From contig JALVDQ010000041.1 of assembly GCA_027008885.1 (NCBI GenBank), forward strand, positions 1-5,043: 5,043 nt of DNA. The letters are read 5' to 3'. The stretch's first letter is position 1. Every line of letters starts with the position of its first letter. Both the position numbers and the translations under genes were made by a program. The notes under the pieces are model-generated. The model searched no databases, was not told where the DNA came from, and worked only from the letters and a program-made list of their open reading frames with translations. The DNA comes from Thiotrichaceae bacterium. GTDB lineage: Bacteria > Pseudomonadota > Gammaproteobacteria > Thiotrichales > Thiotrichaceae. This document shows, in pieces, positions 1 through 5,043 of the stretch.

Positions 1-1311
1 GATAATATCTTTGGGTAGCGATTTGGCACGCACATCCATGCCAAACATGACCTCAGGTGCCTGGTATGAATCCTTGCTTTTGCCTTTTCCCTGAAAAAAA
101 TGGAGCCAGTGTTGACGATAATAAATAAGCAGAATGATGCCAATGGCAATCAGTATCCATAAGCCAAATTCAATCACTTTACTGATAAACAGTGCGATTG
201 CTTCGAGCATGTCTTTAATAAATAACGAAAAGCTGGATTCAGTGGTTTCTGTTTTTTGCTTTTTGGGCTGTTCTTTTCTTACCCAGCGTTTGACCTTTTT
301 TTTGTCATTCAGATTTTTGCTGAGCATGACCTCTTCAATGACTTTTTTTGATGTCTCAGGAGGCTGGCGTGCCGGATTTACAAATTCTGTTTCGTCATTG
401 AGCTGCTTGCTGCCGGAGTCATTCGCAGTAGCGGGAGTGTCGGCGTGGGCTGAATAAGGGCTGCCACCAAGAGCGGCAAGCAAAAATATACAAAAAAGTA
501 GGGGGATGGGTAGTTTATCAGGCGTTAAGGCGGCTTTTAAACCGGATGTCAGCAGGTTTTTGATGCGCATTGCCATTTTTCTGAAATCCAGCTCCACATC
601 CCAGGCTTCCAGTTGGGTGCGACGGTTGATATAGAGCGCGAAGTTGCCTGCGATGTAAAAGGGATGCAAAAAAGTCACCACCAGCACATAAAACACATAA
701 TTGAGGTAATCAATCCAGACTTTATATTCCAATTGCGGGTTGAAGAGCCCGTCGAGAAAGTCTCTGAATGTGTTTTCCGGCATAAATAATGCGATGAGTA
801 CAAACAGTGAGAGTTCCAGAAATATTTCAAGATGGAGCATGGCGATAGTCAGCCAGACCGCCTGGGAATGCGTTGCCTGATGCAAAACACGCTGGCGTTT
901 GGCGCGTTCTTTGCCGCGTAGCCTTTCCAGTTGCCAGATGGGTAAGTTAAAGCCGCGTGACAGCGAAAAGCGTCGAAAAGTCAGCGACTGGAAGAATCCG
1001 GTGTTCCAGATGAGTGATGGAATCGCCTTGAGTGCCTGCCAGCTTGTAAGCTCTTCGTTAAACAGTTTGTGACTGATAATGTGCAAGACCAGGCGGTCAT
1101 AAAGTGGTTTTAGCCACCAGAAAATGACACCTGTGAGCCAGAATTGTTCTTCAGGAACAAGCAAATACAGCACTGAGGCAATTGTCAGTGTAACGATTGC
1201 CAGTGGAATATAAATGGATTTCCACCAGGTTTGCACCATGGCAAAGCCCAGGTCAACCGCTTCCCAGGGGCTGCGCAGGCGGATATTGGCGGTGATTTCC
1301 TGGAGTTTCAT
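1..1311 (-). CDS. DUF4129-type polytopic membrane protein, C-terminus cut off by window edge
   Basis: The frame is open for 437 codons from ATG at 1311 down to base 1 with no stop, so the C-terminus is missing. The first residues (MKLQEITANIRLRSPWE) and the WWLKPLYDRL stretch near residue 66 match the N-terminal part I recall from DUF4129 proteins of RDD/SpoIIM operons. Likely membrane segments lie near residues 32-52, 59-72, 151-177, 203-225, 268-282 and 381-398. Segment 268-282 ends in a signal-peptide-like SAHA (287-290). It is followed by a polar, probably periplasmic stretch with the family-like VIEEV (324-328) and a Lys-rich part around W343. After the last segment, PEVMFGMDVRAKSLPKD (419-435) looks like the start of the cytoplasmic DUF4129 region. 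I would expect roughly another 100 residues. The start codon overlaps the SpoIIM stop by four bases (ATGA). The molecular function is unknown; an envelope role is an inference from context. Confidence 0.8.
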   Translation of the reverse strand, partial: MKLQEITANIRLRSPWEAVDLGFAMVQTWWKSIYIPLAIVTLTIASVLYLLVPEEQFWLTGVIFWWLKPLYDRLVLHIISHKLFNEELTSWQALKAIPSLIWNTGFFQSLTFRRFSLSRGFNLPIWQLERLRGKERAKRQRVLHQATHSQAVWLTIAMLHLEIFLELSLFVLIALFMPENTFRDFLDGLFNPQLEYKVWIDYLNYVFYVLVVTFLHPFYIAGNFALYINRRTQLEAWDVELDFRKMAMRIKNLLTSGLKAALTPDKLPIPLLFCIFLLAALGGSPYSAHADTPATANDSGSKQLNDETEFVNPARQPPETSKKVIEEVMLSKNLNDKKKVKRWVRKEQPKKQKTETTESSFSLFIKDMLEAIALFISKVIEFGLWILIAIGIILLIYYRQHWLHFFQGKGKSKDSYQAPEVMFGMDVRAKSLPKDII

Positions 1312-2339
1312 GTGCCCTGCTTGTCCTTTCTCTTATCCGTTCTCTTGTCCCTTCCAAGGAAAAAGAAATAGGCAGCTACCAGTGCCCAAAGTATTGCTCC
1401 GACAACGTATTTGATCATAACGGGCATTACGGTTGACGACCAGAAGGCTTCCAGAAAGGCGGCAATAACGCTCATGGCGACAATCCCGTACATCATTTTC
1501 ACGGCGATTTTGCCGTTATCAATCAGGGCGCGGGCGCGTGATTTGCGCCCCGGCATAATGAGTGCCTGGGCGAGCTTTAAACCGGCAGCACCGGAAAGAA
1601 AGGCTGCCTGTAATTCAAACGCGCCATGCCCGACAACGAATCCCCAGAAGGTATCAATATAACCAATATGGGTAAGATGCCCAAAAGCAGCGCCGAGGAA
1701 TATGCCGTTGAATAACAGGAAAAAGATTGAGCCAATACCAAACAGCATGCCGCCCGCAAACATCTGAAAATCAATGCCGATATTGTGCTTGATATAAAAG
1801 CCAAACATGCTGAGATCGGTATCGGACTCACGTTCGCGCCCGAGGCGTTCATGCAAGGCAGGATCGTACATACTTTCCAGGCGTTGCACCATGGAGCCGT
1901 CCATAATGCTGTAAACCAGATCGGGGTAAAATTGCAGGATGATAATAATGGCGATAAAGGGAATATAAAAAAGCGCGGCGGCTATACTCACAACACGCCA
2001 TTCCTGACGGATCAGGGCAGGGAAGCCATGCGCAAAAAATTCCACAAAATCACGCCAGAAGTAACTGCGGCTGCTATAAAGTGTTTGATGCCCACGCAAT
2101 ACCAGTTTGTTAAGCTTTTCCACCAGGACAGGGCTGTACATGCGCGAGCTGGCGAGCGCCAAATGATGACAGATCTGTCGGTAGACGTGGGGCATATCCA
2201 TATCTGCGGGTACTTTGGGCGGATTTTTTTTATTGTTTTTCTCCCACGGAGAAAGCTCATGGTAGTCCAGCCACTCCTCAAAATGCTTCCACAAGGCTTC
2301 ATGTTTGGCAATAAACTGGGATTGCTTTACGGCACTCAT
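1308..2339 (-). CDS. SpoIIM-family (stage II sporulation protein M-like) membrane protein
   Basis: 343 residues, a normal length for the SpoIIM-like family (COG1300 type) found in many non-sporulating bacteria. The N-terminus (FIAKHEALWKHFEEWL, residues 9-24) is a soluble helical region typical of the family. Membrane segments are seen near 116-137, 192-218, 228-252, 278-296 and 305-328. Family motifs visible are IKHNIGIDF (183-191) with FAGGMLFGIGS (194-204), NGIFLGA (211-217), HGAFELQAAFLSGAAGL (238-254), and FLEAFWSS (295-302). The tail (331-341) is very rich in Lys, Arg and Asp. The ATG overlaps the RDD stop by one base (TAATG), with GGGGAA about eight bases upstream as a plausible ribosome site. 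In Bacillus, SpoIIM belongs to the DMP peptidoglycan-remodelling complex of engulfment. The role of the proteobacterial homologues is not established, and there is no sign of sporulation here. A partnership with RDD and DUF4129 proteins is inferred from gene order. Confidence 0.9.
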   Translation of the reverse strand: MSAVKQSQFIAKHEALWKHFEEWLDYHELSPWEKNNKKNPPKVPADMDMPHVYRQICHHLALASSRMYSPVLVEKLNKLVLRGHQTLYSSRSYFWRDFVEFFAHGFPALIRQEWRVVSIAAALFYIPFIAIIIILQFYPDLVYSIMDGSMVQRLESMYDPALHERLGRERESDTDLSMFGFYIKHNIGIDFQMFAGGMLFGIGSIFFLLFNGIFLGAAFGHLTHIGYIDTFWGFVVGHGAFELQAAFLSGAAGLKLAQALIMPGRKSRARALIDNGKIAVKMMYGIVAMSVIAAFLEAFWSSTVMPVMIKYVVGAILWALVAAYFFFLGRDKRTDKRKDKQGT

Positions 2340-3019
2340 TAGCGTTTCCCCATAATCCAGCTGGAATAGCCCAGAAGCTGTGGTACGGCTTGCTTGTTAT
2401 TCTCTACTAAAGGCTGGGTGAGTAGCGCCAGTTCTTCGCTGCGCTCTTTGGTAAGATAGGGAATACGTTGCTGATAACGGATAAGTGCCTGTTGTTCCTC
2501 AAGACTTAATGTAACCGGAGGCGAAATAGCCTTGATATAGGTTTCTTTAATCTCTGGATATTGCAGTGCCTGGTGTAGCACCACGGTGCCTGCAACCAGA
2601 TCGCCAAGGCGCTGAAAGCGTTTTGTCAGTAACATGCTGACAAAGCCAAAGCCGTAGAAGAAAGGCAGAAAATCAACAAAACGTAACAGATTGCGAATAA
2701 TGGATGCCGCTGGCGTGATGGGGCTGGCATTTTCCATGCTGACGTAGAGTTTAAAGATTTTTTTGCCGGGTGTTTGCCCATTTTTATAAAGCTCAAAATA
2801 GACCGGATAAAACCATTCAAGCAAAAACAGAAGAATCAGCGCAATACCTGTTCCAGTGTTGCCAAGGTAGCTCAGGGAAATAAAAATGACAATATTAATC
2901 CCGCTACGGATCAGTATATCAATCATCCAGGCAAGCATCCGCGGCACGGGACCGGCAGGCGAGAGCCGCAGGCGGATGCCTTCTGGAGTGTTTACATGAT
3001 AAAGAGTATCTAGTGCCAT
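2339..3019 (-). CDS. RDD-family integral membrane protein
   Basis: 226 residues and the first gene of the operon. The start region (LDTLYHVNTPEGIRLRLSP, residues 3-21) matches the usual N-terminus of RDD proteins in this operon type, which supports ATG at 3019 despite a poor Shine-Dalgarno. The RDD signature is present: GPVPRMLAWMIDIL (23-36) with R27 and D34, YELxxNGQTPGKK-like YFELYKNGQTPGKK (74-87), and RFQRLGDLVAGT (134-145) with D140. Membrane segments lie near 27-50, 57-75 and 113-131. The 80 residues after the RDD domain are soluble and mostly helical, with many Glu, Gln and Arg. RDD proteins are membrane proteins of mostly unknown function; a few have been linked to ion transport, and nothing here shows that activity directly. 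The stop codon is shared with the SpoIIM start, so translation is probably coupled. Confidence 0.9.
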   Translation of the reverse strand: MALDTLYHVNTPEGIRLRLSPAGPVPRMLAWMIDILIRSGINIVIFISLSYLGNTGTGIALILLFLLEWFYPVYFELYKNGQTPGKKIFKLYVSMENASPITPAASIIRNLLRFVDFLPFFYGFGFVSMLLTKRFQRLGDLVAGTVVLHQALQYPEIKETYIKAISPPVTLSLEEQQALIRYQQRIPYLTKERSEELALLTQPLVENNKQAVPQLLGYSSWIMGKR

Positions 3020-3060
3020 AGAATGATCTGCTTTATGTGCTTCTCTATTTTAATTTAAAA

Positions 3061-3090
3061 ACGATAAAGCAATCAGCATAAAAATATCAA
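3061..3090 (-). promoter_or_regulatory. Candidate sigma-70 promoter for the RDD operon (weak)
   Basis: Reading the minus strand, TTGATA (3090-3085, five of six matches to TTGACA) is followed after 18 bases by TATCGT (3066-3061, four of six matches to TATAAT). It is about 41 bases upstream of the RDD start. A second possible -10, TAAAAT (3052-3047), lies closer but has no good -35. The region is AT-rich, so chance matches are likely. Some promoter is expected here because a terminator closes the upstream gene. Confidence 0.3.
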
Positions 3091-3102
3091 AAAAAGGGGG
3101 GG
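3089..3102. repeat. Homopolymer pair A7-G7
   Basis: Seven A (3089-3095) are directly followed by seven G (3096-3102) on the plus strand. The A tract overlaps the candidate -35 of the RDD operon (TTTTTTTGATA on the minus strand). Such tracts can vary in length by slippage, but seven units is modest. Confidence 0.6.
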
Positions 3103-3104
3103 AT

Positions 3105-3201
3105 GGGTATGTCCGGGAATAGCTAAAAATACAATTTTCAATAACCTGAAAATTATTTTTTTGAGAAAATTGCTGGTTTCTCAGTTCTCGGACAGGCTCC
3201 C
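3105..3201. repeat. MITE-like or structured element: imperfect terminal inverted repeat enclosing two hairpins
   Basis: The outer arms TGTCCGGGAA (3110-3119) and TTCTCGGACA (3185-3194) pair over ten positions with one G-T pair. Beyond a short internal loop, GGG (3105-3107) can pair with CCC (3199-3201). Inside are two perfect hairpins: AATTTTCA (3133-3140) with TGAAAATT (3147-3154), loop ATAACC; and TGAGAAA (3162-3168) with TTTCTCA (3177-3183), loop of eight. Together these would fold into a three-way junction. No coding capacity is seen and no convincing target-site duplication flanks it. It may be a small non-autonomous insertion with inverted ends, or a structured RNA. On the plus strand it is followed by a terminator-like hairpin at 3215-3245. 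Confidence 0.5.
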
Positions 3202-3214
3202 AGACTTTCTGCTT

Positions 3215-3245
3215 AAAAAAAAGGCGACCTGATAGCCGCCTTTTT
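3215..3245 (-). terminator. Rho-independent terminator of rplU
   Basis: On the minus strand, A5 leads into GGCGGC (3240-3235), a six-base loop TATCAG, then GTCGCC (3228-3223) and eight T (3222-3215). The six-pair stem has one G-U pair and is extended by A-T pairs from the flanking tracts. It begins 20 bases after the rplU stop. Because the plus strand also reads A8, hairpin, T5, it may act in both directions, though no plus-strand gene is seen before it. Confidence 0.88.
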
Positions 3246-3265
3246 AATCAGTGCAAAAAATAGAG

Positions 3266-4009
3266 TTAGTCTTTGTTTGCGCTATCGTCAATTTTGTTTT
3301 GCAAGGCTTTTAGCTCATCCCACTTGCCATCGGCTGCCAGGGCTGCCTGTTCTGACCAGCTTGCCGGCTTTAATGAAGAAAAACGACCTTCTGCTTCTTG
3401 CAGAATTTTCTCGATCTCTTCGACACTCGCCTTTGCAAGATCGGCAAATGATGTAATACCACCTTCGACAAGTGCATTGGCTGCTTTTGGGCCAATTCCT
3501 TCGATCTTGCTGAGATCGTCTTTGCTCTGCTCGCTGGTGTTTTTAGATTCTTTGCCTGACTCTTTTTTGTCAGATTTTGTAGCTGTTGGCGCTTTTTCTT
3601 TGGTTTCTGATGTTGTTTTTGAGGCTACTTCAGAAGCACTGGATTTTTCTGCTTCTGCGTCATCAGTTTGGGGTGTCGCAACTTTTTCAGGTGCGCCTTC
3701 TCCGTTAATATTCTGAATCTGAACCTGAGTATAATTCTGGCGATGTCCGGTACGCTTCTGGTGGTGCTTGCGGCGTCTGAACTTGATAATTTCCACTTTC
3801 TTGGCACGACCATGTGCGACAACAAGAGCGGCAACCCTGGCGCTGGCAATAGTGGGGGATCCGACAGTAATGTCGTCACCATTTGCAATCATCAAGACTT
3901 CTTCAAAGTTGATGGTTTCACCAACTTCCGCATTGATTGATTCTACCTTTAACATATCACCAGGGGTCACACGGTATTGTTTGCCACCTGTTTTAATTAC
4001 TGCGTACAT
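3266..4009 (-). CDS. rplU: 50S ribosomal protein L21 with C-terminal helix-hairpin-helix-like extension
   Basis: 247 residues against about 103 for ordinary L21. Residues 1-103 are a complete bL21, from [14 protein letters not shown] to the signature region [16 protein letters not shown] (76-91) and YTQVQIQNI (93-101). bL21 binds 23S rRNA in the large subunit. Residues 104-163 are a low-complexity linker rich in Lys, Ser, Glu and Thr. Residues 164-203 ([17 protein letters not shown], then [20 protein letters not shown]) carry the IxGIGPKxAxxL helix-hairpin-helix pattern that often binds nucleic acid. A closing segment 210-240 has [11 protein letters not shown] and [12 protein letters not shown] recall a similar L21 extension in Bacteroidota, from memory. 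The ATG at 4009 is preceded by GAAGGAAG at good spacing. The gene stands alone, with its own promoter and terminator, and is not followed by rpmA (L27) as is usual. It could be the only rplU or a second, extended copy. Confidence 0.93.
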   Translation of the reverse strand: MYAVIKTGGKQYRVTPGDMLKVESINAEVGETINFEEVLMIANGDDITVGSPTIASARVAALVVAHGRAKKVEIIKFRRRKHHQKRTGHRQNYTQVQIQNINGEGAPEKVATPQTDDAEAEKSSASEVASKTTSETKEKAPTATKSDKKESGKESKNTSEQSKDDLSKIEGIGPKAANALVEGGITSFADLAKASVEEIEKILQEAEGRFSSLKPASWSEQAALAADGKWDELKALQNKIDDSANKD

Positions 4010-4085
4010 TTTAATTCTTCCTTCGAAATACGAGCTTGGTTAATAATCTTTGCCAGTTAAACTGTGCATTCAGCTAAGCCGCGCG

Positions 4086-4114
4086 ATTAAACTTGAATCT
4101 GGCTGGTTTGTCAA
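4086..4114 (-). promoter_or_regulatory. Sigma-70 promoter of rplU
   Basis: On the minus strand, a perfect -35 TTGACA (4114-4109) is followed by exactly 17 bases and then TTTAAT (4091-4086, five of six matches to TATAAT). Transcription would start near 4079, giving a leader of about 70 bases before the rplU ATG. A GC-rich GCGCGGC stretch follows the -10, as seen at some stringently controlled ribosomal promoters. No clear leader structure was recognised apart from a tight CAGTT-A-AACTG palindrome at 4054-4064. Confidence 0.75.
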
Positions 4115-4215
4115 GTACCGAAATTTGTGTTTTAACCTTAATGGCTTACTGCAACTTTGGGCTGGATGATTAATAAAACTGGTAATTTGTCACAGATTCA
4201 ATATTAAGCTTTGTT

Positions 4216-4221
4216 TATAGT
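4216..4221 (+). promoter_or_regulatory. Possible -10 box for the secreted-protein gene
   Basis: TATAGT matches TATAAT at five of six positions and lies 39 bases before the start codon. No good -35 is found at 16-18 bases upstream; TTGTCA (4187-4192) is too far at 23 bases. Either the promoter is weak, needs an activator, or uses another sigma factor. Confidence 0.25.
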
Positions 4222-4248
4222 GGTGCTCGTACTTAAATCTAATTTCAC

Positions 4249-4255
4249 AAGGAGG
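4249..4255 (+). promoter_or_regulatory. Strong Shine-Dalgarno fixing the start at 4261
   Basis: AAGGAGG is a full match to the anti-Shine-Dalgarno core and ends five bases before ATG 4261. It is much stronger than the ribosome sites of the minus-strand genes here and suggests high translation once the gene is transcribed. Confidence 0.85.
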
Positions 4256-4260
4256 ATGCA

Positions 4261-4680
4261 ATGAACAAAGTACTAACATCAATTGCTTTATTATCACTAC
4301 TTTCTATTAATTCTGCGCAGGCTACTCCCAGCAGCTATGTTTTAATGTGTAAGGGCGGGGGTAATATGTCAATAAAGTATAATTCAAGCACAAATAAACT
4401 CGTTGTAAATTTTCATGGAGGTAGTCGTGCTGGTAATAATGGTGTGGCAGCAGGCAGTTGCACCTGGGTTGATAGAGGATTTAGAAGTAGTGAACCTAGA
4501 AAGCTATGTCAATTGGGCGTAAATGACGTTGTTTTTCAAATGAATGGAAGTGATAAAGTGACTTCCATAAGCTCATCTAAAGCCCCATATATTAAAAAAA
4601 TACTTAGGGGTGATACCTTTCAGGTGCGTGTTTATAATGATGGTGCAGGCTGTATGAAGGTAACAAGACCAGGTGTTTAG
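4261..4680 (+). CDS. Small secreted four-cysteine protein of unknown function
   Basis: 139 residues. The N-terminus has a lysine at position 3, a hydrophobic core (residues 4-16) and a probable signal peptidase I site after AQA (19-21), giving a mature protein of about 118 residues in the periplasm or outside the cell. Cysteines at 30, 67, 83 and 131 could form two disulfides. Recognisable blocks are YVLMCKGGGNMS (26-37), CTWVDRGFRSSEP (67-79) and FQVRVYNDGAGCMKVTR (120-136). They resemble uncharacterised small exported proteins I half remember, but I can name no family. Alternating hydrophobic and polar residues suggest mostly beta structure. GC is about 38% and five of seven arginines use AGA or AGG, unlike the CGN-rich minus-strand genes, which hints at horizontal acquisition. 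It stands alone, divergent from rplU and convergent with the gene at the right edge. Confidence 0.85.
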   Translation: MNKVLTSIALLSLLSINSAQATPSSYVLMCKGGGNMSIKYNSSTNKLVVNFHGGSRAGNNGVAAGSCTWVDRGFRSSEPRKLCQLGVNDVVFQMNGSDKVTSISSSKAPYIKKILRGDTFQVRVYNDGAGCMKVTRPGV

Positions 4681-4774
4681 CATCGCCATCTGCTATGCGT
4701 AATCCGGTGTAAATGTCAGCGTAAATGATAGAGACTCTCAGTGATTAAATTGGTATGGGTCAAACCTGTGTTTT

Positions 4775-4841
4775 GTAGGTTAGCCTAAGCGTAATCCGAC
4801 AAGATCGTGGCACTATGTTGGATTACGCTACGCCAACCTAC
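4775..4841. repeat. Large imperfect inverted repeat (GTAGGTT...AACCTAC type) between convergent genes
   Basis: The left arm (4775-4800, starting GTAGGTT and containing GCGTAATCC) pairs with the right arm (4817-4841, containing GGATTACGC and ending AACCTAC). The arms are identical at 22 of 26 positions with one bulge, around a 16-base loop (4801-4816). There is no T run on either side, so it is not a typical intrinsic terminator, although it could stabilise the 3' ends of either convergent transcript. Similar GTAGGTTGGG...-like palindromic intergenic repeats are common in many bacterial genomes, so this is probably a dispersed repeat family. GCGTAATCCG also occurs at 4697-4706 and may be a remnant of another copy. 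Confidence 0.75.
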
Positions 4842-4864
4842 GCATTGAGTAAAAACCCGGCACA

Positions 4865-5043
4865 TTAAATTGTCACTGTTTGCTTCATTTTCCTCGGTAT
4901 TTTCGAGGCATCCCAGTTTAGTTTTGCCCATTGCCACAGTTCTTCTACAGATGAATAGTTTTGTGGTTCCAGAGGTTGCTGCCCCAGAAATTCCAGTGCC
5001 TTGATCAGCTGTTTTCTTTTTCCCTTTAGGGAGAGTTCAGGGA
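4865..5043 (-). CDS. C-terminal 58 codons of an unrecognised gene, 5' part beyond the window
   Basis: On the minus strand, the frame read from 5041 is open for 58 codons and ends with TAA at 4867-4865; the other two frames hit stops within the first few codons. The peptide starts PELSLKGKRKQLIKALEFLG, continues with SSVEELWQWAKLNWDASKIP (31-49 of the fragment, tryptophans at 36, 38 and 43) and ends KMKQTVTI. It looks like a soluble, helical, basic C-terminus with plausible protein composition. I do not recognise the family and assign no function. Its stop lies 24 bases before the large inverted repeat, in a convergent arrangement with the secreted-protein gene. Confidence 0.65.
   Translation of the reverse strand, partial: PELSLKGKRKQLIKALEFLGQQPLEPQNYSSVEELWQWAKLNWDASKIPRKMKQTVTI

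Noticed and set aside
134..457. 107-codon plus-strand frame near the left edge
   Set aside because: It is antisense to the continuous 437-codon DUF4129-type frame, which shows family-like motifs and membrane segments.
1785..2342. 185-codon open frame on the plus strand opposite the SpoIIM gene
   Set aside because: It lies entirely antisense to a well-supported SpoIIM gene, has no recognisable motif or ribosome site, and reads like a shadow frame.
3273..3716. 147-codon plus-strand frame opposite the rplU extension
   Set aside because: Its Ser/Ala/Phe-rich product is the mirror of the Lys/Ser/Glu-rich linker and HHH region; the minus-strand reading gives recognisable L21.
4010..4085. Possible L21 autoregulatory leader in the rplU 5' UTR
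   Set aside because: The leader is only about 70 bases and shows no stable fold beyond a palindrome with a one-base centre; I cannot match it to a known leader class.
4093..4201. Nine-base inverted repeat TTGAATCTG (4093-4101) and CAGATTCAA (4193-4201) in the divergent region, possible operator
   Set aside because: The arms are 91 bases apart, and one such match is not very unlikely by chance in a 250-base AT-rich region; no other support.
4775..4841. Inverted repeat as an intrinsic terminator
   Set aside because: No T run follows the stem on either strand, so it is listed as a repeat instead.
1..5043. CRISPR array, tRNA or rRNA gene, or complete IS transposase
   Set aside because: No regularly spaced direct repeats, no tRNA-like cloverleaf with the conserved TTCGA arm, no rRNA sequence and no transposase-like protein were seen.

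Overview
The window looks like chromosomal DNA of a gammaproteobacterium. The ribosomal protein L21 core reads like gammaproteobacterial L21, and the RDD / SpoIIM / DUF4129 gene order is common in that class. This placement is an inference from remembered family sequences, not a search. GC is moderate in the minus-strand genes and clearly lower (about 38%) in the one plus-strand gene.

Left part (1-3019, minus strand): a tightly packed membrane-protein operon transcribed right to left. It runs RDD-family protein, then SpoIIM-family protein, then a DUF4129-type protein that leaves the window before its stop codon. The first two genes overlap by one base (TAATG) and the next two by four (ATGA), which suggests translational coupling. 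In related genomes such genes often sit beside MoxR-type AAA ATPase and DUF58 genes, so these may lie beyond the left edge.

Middle (3020-3265): a 246-base intergenic stretch. It holds a weak candidate promoter for the operon, an A7G7 tract, a small element with imperfect inverted ends that encloses two hairpins (MITE-like or a structured RNA), and a clear intrinsic terminator for the next gene.

3266-4009 (minus): rplU. The complete L21 domain is followed by a low-complexity linker and a C-terminal helix-hairpin-helix-like domain, giving 247 residues instead of about 103. The gene has its own near-consensus sigma-70 promoter and its own terminator, and is not followed by rpmA. The extension and this isolation are the most interesting points in the window.

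4010-4260: a divergent intergenic region carrying the rplU promoter on one side and a strong Shine-Dalgarno sequence on the other.

4261-4680 (plus): a small secreted protein of unknown function with a signal peptide and four cysteines. It is AT-richer and uses mostly AGA/AGG for arginine, unlike its neighbours.

4681-5043: a 184-base space between convergent genes. It contains a large imperfect inverted repeat of the GTAGGTT...AACCTAC type. It is followed by the last 58 codons of an unrecognised minus-strand gene that enters from the right edge.

I do not see a complete new defence or mobile system here. The best candidates for something under-described are the extended L21, the structured element at 3105-3201, and the four-cysteine secreted protein.
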